42,973 nucleotides of DNA from Syntrophosphaera sp035450685 (GTDB taxonomy: Bacteria; Cloacimonadota; Cloacimonadia; Cloacimonadales; Cloacimonadaceae). The notes under the pieces are model-generated. The model was not told the origin of the DNA. It saw nothing but the letters and a program-made list of their open reading frames with translations, and made no database searches. Made by a program: the position numbers and the translations under genes. Each line of letters starts with the position of its first letter. The first letter of the stretch is position 1. The DNA lies in contig DAOTNF010000022.1 of assembly GCA_035450685.1 (NCBI GenBank), positions 1 to 42,973 of the forward strand, in the 5' to 3' direction. This document shows positions 1-10,700 of this stretch, piece by piece.

Positions 1-6
1 TCCTTA

Positions 7-35
7 GGTCATCCTTATAAATTATAAGGTTGACC
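7..35. repeat. 29 bp near-perfect palindrome (module E)
   Basis: The arms GGTCA and CCTTATAA meet TTATAAGG and TGACC around a single central base, with one T/T mismatch per arm pair. An inverted identical copy lies at 24177-24205, and a diverged hairpin version at 11793-11830. As RNA or DNA this forms one long hairpin. Confidence 0.8.
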
Positions 36-404
36 CCAGGAAGACCCAGGCTGGAACCCGGGATGCAAATGAGGCCCACCCCTCTATATAATATAGGTGC
101 TACGATCAGGCCGTGGAAAGGTGTTTTTGAGGTGGAAAGGTGGAAAGGTGAAATGGTGGAAAGGTTCCCCCGAAACAAGAACCATCAGGCTATATACCGT
201 GTCATCCCGGGCAAGCCGGGGTCCTCGACGGATCGGTTACGATCCGGTGGGGTGAACAAGCTTGACCCGGGATCCAGTCTTTTAAAAACAACCACCAGAC
301 CCCAAAGCAACCGCACCCTTTATAACTCCAATCCGCGCTCATCTGCGCCTTTATCCGCGTATATCTGCGTGAACCCGCTTGACCCGGGATCCATTGCCCA
401 GGGG

Positions 405-486
405 TGGCAAAGTCCGTTTGCCACAGAGACCGGAGGTCTCTTCCAGACAGGCAACTCCGTTGCCTCTGCCGAACAGACTTCGGCAG
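405..486 (+). repeat. Four-hairpin module, copy 1
   Basis: Four perfect inverted repeats follow each other: TGGCAAA/TTTGCCA (405-423), AGAGACC/GGTCTCT (425-441), AGGCAAC/GTTGCCT (449-465) and CTGCCGAA/TTCGGCAG (466-486), with loops of 5, 3, 3 and 5 bases. The four stems differ from one another. Other copies are at 6533, 11457, 23806 (inverted) and 42639 (inverted). Confidence 0.9.
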
Positions 487-651
487 CCCTTATATTATCC
501 GCGTAAATCTGCGTGAACCGCTTGCCCGGGATGACACTGTATATTGTCTATCAGTGCTTTGTTTCCTGCCTAAAAGCTGCCAGAAGGGAAATGGCAAAAA
601 AATGTGTGGACAGTTTTGCCTCCATTTCTTTCGCTGGCTCCGGAGGTAAAA

Positions 652-900
652 ATGACCTACAAACTAATACTGATCAAGATCGACCATCGCAGCAACGACG
701 CGGCGAAAGTGCAGGAAATTCTAACCAAATACGGTTGCAGCATCAAAGTCCGCCTGGGGCTTCACGAAACTTCCAAGGAAATGTGCGCCAATGACGGCTT
801 GATAGTGCTTAAAGTGGAAGACGAGAAAGCCACCCTCGAAAATATCGTCACCGAGCTGAACAAGATCGAGTTCGTGCAGGCACAACTTATCGAAATGTAA
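652..900 (+). CDS. TM1266-like ACT-fold regulator of the iron-only hydrogenase system
   Basis: An 82-residue protein. The start is the ATG at 652, preceded by GGAGG at 642-646; an ATG further upstream in the same frame has no such site. The sequence fits the small ferredoxin-like/ACT family typified by Thermotoga TM1266: a beta strand at residues 2-9, then a helix with 'EILTKYG', the strand pair 'IKVRLGLHE', and 'GLIVLKV' followed by a helix ending in 'LNKIEFVQAQ'. Family members are annotated as putative regulators near FeFe-hydrogenase maturation genes, but the molecular role is not established. No hydrogenase or hydG/E/F gene lies in this window. It stands alone between the repeat cluster and a convergent glycosyltransferase whose stop codon directly abuts its own. 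Confidence 0.8.
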   Translation: MTYKLILIKIDHRSNDAAKVQEILTKYGCSIKVRLGLHETSKEMCANDGLIVLKVEDEKATLENIVTELNKIEFVQAQLIEM

Positions 901-1980
901 TCATTTCCATTGGTATCCGCCCATCATTCCCCGGATGGCGTAAAACAGGAACTGGGCGGGGAAAAGCAGTATCTGCGCCGGATACAGAGCGCTGAGCTTG
1001 GGATGCCCTGTTTTGCTGAAGAAAAGCAGAACAAGGCAGAGCTCGGCGCTTGTTTTTATGATCAGCGAATAGGCGCGGATATCCCAGGCGGGATTTGCCA
1101 CAAGGGAGAACAGGCTGTAGTAGAACAGGGCAAAATAGAGGAAGGCAAAGAGCGCGAATGACTTCAGCCAGAAAGGGTAGTATTTGAACTTGGAAGCGCG
1201 GCGGATATTGGTCTGGTGTATCCGCCTTTTATCAGTCCCGATTATCGACAGAACCTGCAATGCGGGCGAAGGATTGAAAAGCCCTTTGCGGATGCGCGGC
1301 ATCATCTTCATAAGCAAAAGGTCGTCGTCGCCGGAAAGCAGATGGCCGATCCCCCCGAACCCTCCGGAACGGACAAACAAAGACTTGCGGTATGCCATGT
1401 TGCAGGCGCTGCTGGTGACGGGAGCGCGCCAAAACAAGCCTGCTCCGGCCAGCGCATAGTAGATTCCTCGTTCAAAGTTTTGCAACCTGTTTTCACTGGA
1501 GCCTTCATGGGGCTTGAGGATGGAGTAGCCCAGAAGGTAGTCCGTCCCGGAGTCGAAGCTGGCGTTTATCTCCCTCAGCCAGGAGGGTGGAACCACGCAG
1601 TCGGCGTCGGTGAAAGCCAGAATGTCGAATCTGGCGGCATTGATACCCATCTGCAGGGCTGCTTTTTTGCCCGTCAGCCCGGGCAGATGGTGTTGGAAGT
1701 CGATCACCTGGAGACGCCCGTCCTGATATTGTTTCAACACTTGCAGGCTGGCATCCGTGGAATGGTCATTGACGATGATCACTTCAAAGTTTTGATAGTC
1801 CAGTTGCAGTAGCGAGGGTATCAGCCGGGGCAGGTTTCGCTCTTCGTTGCGGGCTGCCACGATCACCGATATCCCCTGAAGCTCTTTGTTGCGCGGAATC
1901 TTTTGCCAGACCAGGGCAGCGATGGCCAGGCCCAGGATCAACAGATAGACCGCCGTGCAGACGAAGAAGGCGACGTTCAA
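901..1980 (-). CDS. Membrane glycosyltransferase, family 2
   Basis: A 359-residue GT-A fold transferase, probably using a nucleotide sugar at the inner face of the cytoplasmic membrane. One N-terminal membrane segment (residues 4-25) is followed by the catalytic domain: 'SVIVAARNEE' near 38-47, 'VIIVNDHSTD' near 67-76, the metal-binding DAD in 'FTDADC', and a 'GDDDLLL' segment at the ED position. Two or three hydrophobic segments lie in the last 100 residues. The architecture resembles processive or lipid-directed GT2 enzymes, but the acceptor cannot be read from sequence. The start is TTG at 1980, only 3 bases after the dnaX stop, so it is likely co-transcribed with dnaX. Confidence 0.85.
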   Translation of the reverse strand: MNVAFFVCTAVYLLILGLAIAALVWQKIPRNKELQGISVIVAARNEERNLPRLIPSLLQLDYQNFEVIIVNDHSTDASLQVLKQYQDGRLQVIDFQHHLPGLTGKKAALQMGINAARFDILAFTDADCVVPPSWLREINASFDSGTDYLLGYSILKPHEGSSENRLQNFERGIYYALAGAGLFWRAPVTSSACNMAYRKSLFVRSGGFGGIGHLLSGDDDLLLMKMMPRIRKGLFNPSPALQVLSIIGTDKRRIHQTNIRRASKFKYYPFWLKSFALFAFLYFALFYYSLFSLVANPAWDIRAYSLIIKTSAELCLVLLFFSKTGHPKLSALYPAQILLFPAQFLFYAIRGMMGGYQWK

Positions 1981-1983
1981 GCC

Positions 1984-3597
1984 CTATTTCCCGTTAAGCA
2001 GCCTGGAATCCGTAATCTCAATGTAGCGGGCGATGTTTTCGTCCATCTTTTTCAGGTCATCCAGGCTTTTGCGCACGATGTCCACCCTGGTTGGAGCTTC
2101 GCTTTCTACCAGAGTGGGTTCCCAGCGCACGGCGGGGGTGAAATACTCCGCCAGCAGCTTTTGGATATCGTCCTTGCGCGCTTGCACCAGTGCGTGATTG
2201 GTGTTGCCTTTCACCTGCAGGGCAAGCTTGTTGCCAGGCTCGACAACGGCCTTCGATTGCTCCAAAGCCACCCCTGTGACGGTGGAGGTTTTTTTGACGC
2301 GTGCTATGATCTCAGGCCAGACTGCCGCGAGCGTCTCTTCACTGAGCTTCACCTTCTGGATTTTGGGCGGTGCGCTCTGCCTGGGCGGTTCGCTGGCTCT
2401 GGTCGGGGCACTTTTCACCTCCGGGACAGGGCGTTCCACAGGTTTCTCCTGCCTGATGGCCGGCTGTCCGGGCCTCAGTTTGGAGATGTCGTTCAACAGT
2501 CTGCCCAGGTCTTCCATCTCGTCCATCTTGCAGAGGCGGATCATTAGCATTTCCATGATCAGATAGGGGTTGACGCTGCTTTTGATCTCGTTTCTGGCCT
2601 GCATGAGGGCGCTCATCATGTAGAGCAGGTTGTTCTGGGAAAACAGCCTGCCAACCTCGTCGTAAAGCGCATATTCCTCGGAAGTGACTTCCTGCGGGGC
2701 AAGGCCCAACTGGCGCAGGATGACCACGCGGATGTATTCCATCATATTGTTGATCAGGTCCTGCAAATCCATGCCATGCTCAAAGATGCTCTGCAACTGG
2801 GTTAGCAGGGCGTTGGTGTCTTTGGAGTGGATCAGGCGGAGCAGCTCGTTGTAAACCTGGTTGGGCACCAGCCCGAAGATGTTGCGCACCTGCTCGATCA
2901 CGATGTCGTTCTGGCAATAGGAGATCACCTGATCCAGCAGGGAGAGGGCGTCGCGCATGCCCCCGTCAGCCTTGCGGGCGATGAGGTGCAGGGATTCGCC
3001 GTCAATCTGGATTTGTTCCTGGGTGGTGATTTCCCGCAGCCTTTTAACGATGGAGTCGATGGGAATCCTCTTAAAATCGTAGCGCTGGCAGCGGGATATG
3101 ATGGTCGCCAAAACCTTCTGGGGTTCGGTGGTGGCAAAGATGAAAACCACGTTTTCCGGAGGTTCCTCGAGGGTCTTCAGCAAAGCGTTGAAGGCGCTTT
3201 TGGAAAGCATGTGGACTTCATCGATTATATATATCTTGTAACGTGACTGGCTGGGGGCGTAGAGCAGCTCTTTCTGAAGCTCGCGGATATCATCCACGCC
3301 GGTGTTGGAGGCTCCGTCAATCTCGATCACGTCGGTGGAAGTCCCGCTGGTGATTTCCAGGCAGTTGTGGCATTTGTTGCAAGGCGAGACGGTCGGGCCA
3401 TCCTCGCAGTTCAGGCTCTTGGCCATGATGCGCGCCATCGAGGTCTTCCCCACACCCCGTGGGCCGGTAAACAGATACGCGTGGGCGATGCGCTTGCTTT
3501 GGATGGCGTTGTGCAGGATCTCGGTGACGTGCTCCTGGGCATACACTTCGCCAAAGCTCTGGGGACGGTATTTCCTGGCTAATACGATGTAACTCAT
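1984..3597 (-). CDS. dnaX: DNA polymerase III subunits gamma and tau
   Basis: Clamp-loader ATPase that assembles the sliding clamp at the replication fork. The start is ATG at 3597, with AGAGGAAAC just upstream; the longer frame to 3666 has no ribosome site. Of 537 residues the first 370 or so are the conserved AAA+ part: 'MSYIVLARKYRP' at the N terminus, Walker A 'GPRGVGKTS', a zinc site whose cysteines lie in 'LNCEDG' and 'CNKCHNC', Walker B 'IIDEVHML', sensor 1 'FIFATTEP' and 'GGMRDALSLLDQ'. A proline- and charge-rich linker precedes a shorter tau-like tail than in Escherichia coli (about 640 residues). No obvious frameshift signal for a gamma product was recognised. Confidence 0.95.
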   Translation of the reverse strand: MSYIVLARKYRPQSFGEVYAQEHVTEILHNAIQSKRIAHAYLFTGPRGVGKTSMARIMAKSLNCEDGPTVSPCNKCHNCLEITSGTSTDVIEIDGASNTGVDDIRELQKELLYAPSQSRYKIYIIDEVHMLSKSAFNALLKTLEEPPENVVFIFATTEPQKVLATIISRCQRYDFKRIPIDSIVKRLREITTQEQIQIDGESLHLIARKADGGMRDALSLLDQVISYCQNDIVIEQVRNIFGLVPNQVYNELLRLIHSKDTNALLTQLQSIFEHGMDLQDLINNMMEYIRVVILRQLGLAPQEVTSEEYALYDEVGRLFSQNNLLYMMSALMQARNEIKSSVNPYLIMEMLMIRLCKMDEMEDLGRLLNDISKLRPGQPAIRQEKPVERPVPEVKSAPTRASEPPRQSAPPKIQKVKLSEETLAAVWPEIIARVKKTSTVTGVALEQSKAVVEPGNKLALQVKGNTNHALVQARKDDIQKLLAEYFTPAVRWEPTLVESEAPTRVDIVRKSLDDLKKMDENIARYIEITDSRLLNGK

Positions 3598-3766
3598 GTT
3601 TCCTCTTTGGCCATTGTTTTGCACTCCATTTTTAAGGCAAGCATTTTCTGCTGGACAAAAACGCATGGCATTTTAAGTCGTGTTATATGCGCTTGGGACT
3701 TGCTCCCCCCTTTTGAAGGCATGAAGCGCAGTTAATAAGACAAGATTATCGTAATGGAGGTATATA

Positions 3767-4990
3767 GTGAAACTGGAAGGAAAAGTGGTGATCGCCCAAG
3801 GAGGCGGTCCGACTGCCGTGATCAATCAATCCCTGGTGGGCGTGACCCTGGAAGCACGCAAGTTCCCCCAGGTGTCGAGAGTGTATGGCGCCCTTTACGG
3901 AGTGCAGGGCATTGTGAATGAGGAATTCATCGACCTGACCCAGGAAACCACCCACAACCTGGAACAAGTCGCAAATACCCCTTCCTCCGCGTTGCTTTCC
4001 ACCCGGGACAAACCCGACGAGGCCTATTGCAAGGAAATCTTCAGGGTTCTCAAAGCCCACGGTGTGCGCTATTTCTTCTACATTGGCGGCAACGATTCCG
4101 CGGATGCCGTGCGCATCGTGAACGAAGAGGCGCAAGTGGCGGATTACGAGTTCCGGGCCATCCACATCCCCAAAACCATCGACAACGACCTGGTGTTGAA
4201 CGACCACACTCCGGGCTATGGTTCCGCGGCGCGTTTCGTGGCCTCGGCCTTCACGGGGGTGAACCTGGACAACCGCGCCCTGCCCGGGGTTTACATCGGA
4301 GTGGTGATGGGACGCCACGCCGGTTTCCTCACCGCCGCCTCCGCGTTGGCGCAAAAGTATCCCGATGACGGCCCCCACCTCATCTACATGCCGGAACGGC
4401 CTTTCAGCGAGGAAAACTTCCTCAGGGATGTGAAAGAGGTTTATGAACGCCACGGAAGATGCGTGGTGGCTGTGTCCGAAGGCATCGTCAACGACAAGGG
4501 CGTGCCCATGATGACCATCCTCACCAAAAATACAGAGACCGACGCCCACGGTAATGTCCAGCTTTCAGGCACGGGCGCCCTGGGCGACCTGCTCTCCAAC
4601 CTGGTGAAAGACCAGCTCAAGATCAAGCGGGTGCGCTCGGATACCTTTGGCTACCTGCAACGCTCGTTCATCGGCTGCGTCTCTGACGTCGATCAGCGCG
4701 AAGCCCGGGAAGTGGGCGAAAGAGCCGCGCATTACGCCATCTGGTACAATCTGGACGGCTCGATCTCGATCCAGAGAACCGGCTTCTATTCCGTGAACTA
4801 CCAGCTCGAGAAACTGGAGGATGTGGCCCGCAAGACCAGGCTTATGCCCGCTGAATTCATCAATGCCAGGGGCAACGGCGTCACGGACGACTTCCTGTTT
4901 TACCTGCGCCCGCTGATAGGATCAGGCTTTGAGGCCTCCCACCGCCTGCGTGCGCCCAGGGTGGCCAAGTTACTGAATGGAAACTCTTGA
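3767..4990 (+). CDS. pfp: PPi-dependent 6-phosphofructokinase
   Basis: Phosphorylates fructose 6-phosphate in glycolysis, probably with pyrophosphate as donor; the reaction is then reversible. The start is GTG at 3767 with GGAGG at 3756-3760. Diagnostic residues: 'AQGGGPTAVIN' at the N terminus, 'GGNDS' with Asp110, and 'PKTIDND' with Lys136 and the catalytic base Asp139. In ATP-using enzymes the positions of Asp110 and Lys136 are both Gly; Asp plus Lys marks the PPi type. 'MGRHAGF' and 'MPERPF' are further family motifs. Length (407 residues) fits bacterial PPi enzymes. The Asn of GGND replaces the usual Asp, as I recall is common in one subclade. It is followed by gdhA 61 bases downstream. 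Confidence 0.9.
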   Translation: MKLEGKVVIAQGGGPTAVINQSLVGVTLEARKFPQVSRVYGALYGVQGIVNEEFIDLTQETTHNLEQVANTPSSALLSTRDKPDEAYCKEIFRVLKAHGVRYFFYIGGNDSADAVRIVNEEAQVADYEFRAIHIPKTIDNDLVLNDHTPGYGSAARFVASAFTGVNLDNRALPGVYIGVVMGRHAGFLTAASALAQKYPDDGPHLIYMPERPFSEENFLRDVKEVYERHGRCVVAVSEGIVNDKGVPMMTILTKNTETDAHGNVQLSGTGALGDLLSNLVKDQLKIKRVRSDTFGYLQRSFIGCVSDVDQREAREVGERAAHYAIWYNLDGSISIQRTGFYSVNYQLEKLEDVARKTRLMPAEFINARGNGVTDDFLFYLRPLIGSGFEASHRLRAPRVAKLLNGNS

Positions 4991-5014
4991 CATTTTATCG
5001 GTCAAATTAATAAT
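4987..5014 (+). promoter_or_regulatory. Candidate sigma-70 promoter of gdhA
   Basis: TTGACA (4987-4992) and AATAAT (5009-5014) are separated by 16 bases. The -35 box overlaps the stop codon of the phosphofructokinase gene, so gdhA can be transcribed independently. The predicted start is near 5021, about 30 bases before the gdhA ATG. Confidence 0.55.
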
Positions 5015-5051
5015 GGATTGAAAACAAAATAAACGTATGGAGGAAACCCCC

Positions 5052-6389
<1,338 letters not shown>

Positions 6390-6413
6390 ACAAACCATAC
6401 CTGTGCATAAAAT

Positions 6414-6444
6414 AACCCGGCTGTAATGGCCGGGTTTCTTTTTT
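6414..6444 (+). terminator. Intrinsic terminator of gdhA
   Basis: Perfect 8 bp stem AACCCGGC/GCCGGGTT (6414-6421 and 6429-6436) with a 7-base loop, followed by TTTCTTTTTT. Confidence 0.9.
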
Positions 6445-6464
6445 GGCTCTCTTTTATATAAGGG

Positions 6465-6660
6465 ACGTGGAATGGTGGAAAGGAACCCCCGGAACAAGTC
6501 CGCCAGGCTATCTACCGTGCCATCCCGAGGGGTGGCAAAGTCCGTTTGCCACAGAGACCGGAGGTCTCTTCCCAACAGGCAACTCCGTTGCCTCTGCCGA
6601 ACAGACTTCGGCAGCCCCCTAACTTACCCCATTCCGCGCCAATCTGCGCGAACCAGCCTT
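6465..6660 (+). repeat. Truncated composite repeat between convergent genes
   Basis: Contains a short GTGGAAAGG tract (6469-6482), the GAACAAG...CCATCCCG start of the CCCGGG module, the complete four-hairpin module, and 'CCGCGCC/ATCTGCG' words. The module order matches the copy at the window start. It fills the space between the gdhA terminator and the convergent lipoprotein gene. Confidence 0.8.
6533..6614 (+). repeat. Four-hairpin module, copy 2
   Basis: Same four stems as copy 1 with only two changes, both in the unpaired spacer between stems 2 and 3. Confidence 0.9.
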
Positions 6661-6670
6661 TGGGAATCCC

Positions 6671-7597
6671 TTAGTCCAGGGGTATCCTCAAGCCCAGGGG
6701 ACGATGGTCTGAGATCTGGTTTGAATAGCTGGCCCAGTTGCCAAACCAGTCCTCCACCTTGATCACCCGGCAACTGCTTCCGGAGCTGTGCCAGGCGGGG
6801 AAGAGTTCGTTGGAGATGAGGATGTGGTCGATATGCGACACCATGGGTGGATAGGACACGTTGGAGTAGTTGGGGTTCAGCGCAATGTGCATATCGGTAA
6901 AGAGATATTCCTGCGGCTTGTCCAGGAAGCTCAAAAACACGTTATACTCCGCTGGCTCGGCTATCTGGTCGTTCATGTCGCCCAGGACTATCACTTTTTC
7001 ATCCCCCAGGTTTGAAGCGATATACTGATCCAGCTTCCGGCAGGCGGTGCGCCGGCGATACTCCTCATCCCAGGGGTCGTCCTCATCGATGTAGTTGTCG
7101 CCGAAGGCCTTGAGATGGTTGTTGATCAGAAAGACGTTGTGGCCGTTGAAGTTCAGGTCCATCACATGGGGCGGGCGGGGAAAGGGGTTTGAATCGTTGA
7201 GGAAGATGGCATAGTCGGAGTTAACTTCCACTGTCCTGGTATCGTAAAGGTAGGCAAGCAGATAGCTGTTGCTCACATTGGACACGCGGGCCTCGAAATG
7301 GGGAATCATCTCCGCCAGCTCGATAAAATCGCCGTAGCTCATGATCTCCTGGCAGGCGATGACATCCACCTTCAGCTTGGGTATGATCAGCGCCAGCAAC
7401 TCGCTGGTGGCGGGGTCTGCCAGGGGAAATGTCCTCAGGTTCCAGGTCACGACGTCAAAACTGTCATCCGAACCAAACAGCAGGTTCGCGTCCGGGTTTA
7501 CATTGGGGTTGTTGGGATTGGTAAACTCCGTGGTTCCACAGGAGAAAGCCAGCAAGGCTGCCAGTACAACCAGTCCAGTATATAAGTATTTCCGCAT
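6671..7597 (-). CDS. Lipoprotein with endonuclease/exonuclease/phosphatase fold
   Basis: A 308-residue exported protein. The start is ATG at 7597 with AAAGGAA upstream; earlier in-frame ATGs lack a site. Residues 1-20 are a lipoprotein signal ending in 'LLAFSC', so it is probably anchored in a membrane. The rest is an EEP (DNase I-like) domain with the family's catalytic set visible: Asn in 'TWNLR', Glu in 'ACQEI', His in 'NNHLKAF', Asp and Asn in 'LGDMND', Asp-His in 'DHILIS', and the last catalytic His in 'ISDHRPLG'. This fold covers secreted nucleases, phosphatases and sphingomyelinases, and the substrate cannot be chosen from sequence. It is transcribed divergently from the C25 surface protein. 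Confidence 0.85.
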   Translation of the reverse strand: MRKYLYTGLVVLAALLAFSCGTTEFTNPNNPNVNPDANLLFGSDDSFDVVTWNLRTFPLADPATSELLALIIPKLKVDVIACQEIMSYGDFIELAEMIPHFEARVSNVSNSYLLAYLYDTRTVEVNSDYAIFLNDSNPFPRPPHVMDLNFNGHNVFLINNHLKAFGDNYIDEDDPWDEEYRRRTACRKLDQYIASNLGDEKVIVLGDMNDQIAEPAEYNVFLSFLDKPQEYLFTDMHIALNPNYSNVSYPPMVSHIDHILISNELFPAWHSSGSSCRVIKVEDWFGNWASYSNQISDHRPLGLRIPLD

Positions 7598-7731
7598 TTC
7601 AATTCCTTTCTTCATATGGATGGGACTTTTATGCAATTTATACTCCAAATCACGGAAAAACATGCCATAGATTTATCCCGTTGCGGAATACTTCTTGCAT
7701 TGGGTTATCCAGATTCATGGGAGGATATACA

Positions 7732-10700
7732 ATGAGATATATCTTGATAACGACTATCTTGCTGTCCCTAAGCTTCTTAGGCGCGGCTATAAATGAAAGC
7801 TACCAGACAAGCGCGGCTGGAGTGAGCGCGAGCCTGGCCAACATCAGGCAGGCGCCAATGCCCGTGCCTGACGATCCGGACGATGAATTTCCCGATACCG
7901 GAACGATTTCCCGAACCTTTGCCCTGCCGTTCCAGAACGCCCAACTGACGGTGCAATCCCTGCGCTGGAACGTCTTTGACCATCAGGGCAACTTCCTCTA
8001 CCAGGAGCAAAACAGAAACCCCGAAGCCCTGAGCCTGGGCAACAGCTTCACCTTCCGCGAGATGAGGGGCTTCACCGTGCTGATCCGCTCCCAGATCGAG
8101 GTTCAGGATCATATCCTCACCCTCACGGAGGCCGACTTCACCCTCACCGGCAGCGATCCGATCGAACTGCCCACCTCCGTCTCCCCCGCCTTTGCCGATG
8201 CTTACAAGACCCTGGCGGACAACTATGAAAGCTCCTACCTGCGCGGCCTGCCAACCGCCCGCCCCAAAATGCTGATCCTTTCCCACAACGCCCTGAGCGA
8301 CTATCTGGCCAGCTTTGTGGAGTGGAAGAAATCCCTGGGCTTCGACATCTTTGTCGCCAATAAATCCGAGATCGGCTCAACTTTGGATGACTACAAAAAC
8401 TACATCCGCAACCATTACCTTAACCACCGCTGCGACTACCTGCTCCTCCTGGGTGACGTCACAGGCTCCTTCTCGATCCCCACGGCCTTTTACCCCTCGC
8501 CGGAGTATCAGGAAAACGACGCCGACGACTACCAGTACACCCTCATCACAGGCAATGACTATTTCCCCGAGATGCTGGTGGGAAGGTTCTCGTTCAATGA
8601 CGTCTCCGAGTATATGAGCATGGCGAACAAGACCATCATCTACGAAAGGTCGCCTTACATGGGCGACACCGGCTGGATGACCAGAAGCCTGGCTGTGGCG
8701 GGAAACTACGCGGAAGGCGGCCTGCGCCCCACCACCCCGATCCACATGTCGCGCTGGTTGCGGGAAAAGATGCTCAACCACGGCTACGCGCAGGTGGACA
8801 CGGTCTTCTATCCCCCCACCTATCCGGGAACCACGTCGATCCAATCGTCCATCAACCAGGGTATCCAATTTGTCAGCTACCGCGGCTGGGGGGATGCCAA
8901 CGGCTGGCACTATCCCTCTTTTTATGCGTCGAACCTGGACGCCACCTTCAGCGGGCCGCGCATGCCCATCGTGTTTTCCATCGTCTGCAATACCGGCGAC
9001 TTCGCGAACCCCAACGTCAACCCCTGCTTTGGCGAAAAGTGGATGCGGATGGGAACCATGGTCGCCCCCAACGGAGCCGTGGCCTTCGTGGGACCATCCG
9101 ACCTCCACACCAAGACGCGCCTGAACAACTCCATCAGCAGCGGGGCTTTTCGCAGTATCCTGGATGGAGGGGTGCGCGGCTTCGGCGCCTCCGTGCTGGC
9201 TGGCAAGATGGAACTCTATAAGAACTTCCCCAACGACCTCGCCCCCGACCAATATGTCCCCTTCTATTTCCACGTTTACAACCTGCTCGCCGATCCCAGC
9301 CTCAACATGTGGGTACTGGTGCCCGACACCATCCCCGAAAGCGTGATCGAAGGCGGACTCAGCTTTGCCCAGAGCGATTCCCACATCCGCATCAACGCCC
9401 CCGACAATGAAGGGGCGATGGTCACCGGAACCAAGAACGGGGTGGATTTCACCCACGCCAGGGTCCAAAACGGATTTGCCATCCTGCCCATCGACCCCGA
9501 AGCGGGCGGCGACCTGAAGGTCACGGTGTCCCAGCCCAACTTCGTTCCCCTCGTGCGTACCCTCAGTCCCAGTGAACCGGCGGGTATCGGCATCATCGCC
9601 AACGACCTGGGTGACGCGATCCTGAATCCCAACCACACCGTCACCGCGCATCTGACCCTCAAAAACTACGGCGCGGCGCCCCTCACCCTCTCAGACCTCG
9701 CCATCACGGCCGACGCGAACGCCACGGTGGGCTACAGCCACAACAGCTTCACCATTCCCCCGGAGGGAACCCACAACCTCACTTTTTCCGTCACCGGGCT
9801 GCCCACCCTCCAACCCCGCCAGCCAGTCACTTTCACCCTCCACAGCGCGGCTCCCGCCTTCAACCAGAGCTTCCGGATGTGGGGCGGCGGGGCAAGGTTC
9901 GTGATCTTGGACACCACCGACAACTTCCCCATCGGAGCCACTTCCCCCGTAAGCTTCACCATCTTCAATAATGGCCTCACGGGGATGGCAGACGCTTCGG
10001 TGCAGGTGGTATCGCTCACCACGGCGGCCACTTTCCCCGCCACTCCGGTATCCCTGGGCCAGATCGGCGTCCACCAGTCAGTCTCGTTTGAATCACAGAT
10101 CACCGTGGGCGCGGATGCCTGGAACGGCAGGCATCTACCCTTCAAGCTCATCATCAGCGACAACGGTTATGAGGCCCTGCTCTTCCACAGCCTGACAGCC
10201 GGAACCGCCGCCACCACCTCCCCCACCGGCCCCGACCCCTATGGCTATTACGCTTACGACAGCACCGACCTCGGCTTTGAGGCCACCCCCACCTATCAAT
10301 GGGTGGAAACTGACCCCCTCCTGGGCGGCCAGGGCTCGGTATTCCTCGTAAAGGATGACGGCTCCAGGACAGTGGACCTGCCTTTCACCTTCCGTTTTTA
10401 CGGAAAGGATTACAACCACGTGACCATGTGCTCAAACGGCTGGATCTCCCTACTGCCCACGGATATGGTCGATTTTTACAACCACTATATACCCGCCGCC
10501 TTGGGGCCTTATGCAATGATCGCGGGCTATTGGGACGACCTCAAGGGCATGAAGACCGGAGTGGACGGCCAGGGCAACGGAATCTTCAACGACATGCGCG
10601 TCATCTATTGGCACGACGCTGCCAACAACCGCTACATCGTGCAATGGAACGACGCCTACAACCAATACAACATCGACCTCATGGAGAACGCCTCACTGGA

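Larger units (their letters stand above)
1..545 (+). repeat. Composite interspersed repeat, full copy 1
   Basis: No gene is convincing here; the open frames on both strands are repeat-derived. Modules read in order: a 29 bp palindrome (7-35), a spacer, a GGTGGAAA-type tract (about 113-170), a segment with GAAACAAG followed by a CATCCCGGG...CCCGGGAT inverted repeat (168-293), a stretch of 'ATCCGCG/ATCTGCG' words (328-372), a second CCCGGGAT half (371-393), the four-hairpin module (405-486), further 'ATCCGCG/ATCTGCG' words (495-525) and a last CCCGGGAT half (518-545). The same order occurs inverted at 23706-24213, and 165-217 matches 42921-42973 inverted. The window edge cuts the left end. Confidence 0.85.

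Noticed and set aside
30..506. 158-codon frame at the left edge
   Set aside because: Built entirely from palindrome, tract, CCCGGG and hairpin modules.
3746..4549. 267-codon open frame on the minus strand
   Set aside because: Antisense to the phosphofructokinase gene; His/Gly-rich shadow.
8377..9651. 424-codon open frame on the minus strand
   Set aside because: It lies antisense within the C25 gene; its Gly/Val/His-rich composition is the usual shadow of a GC-biased gene.
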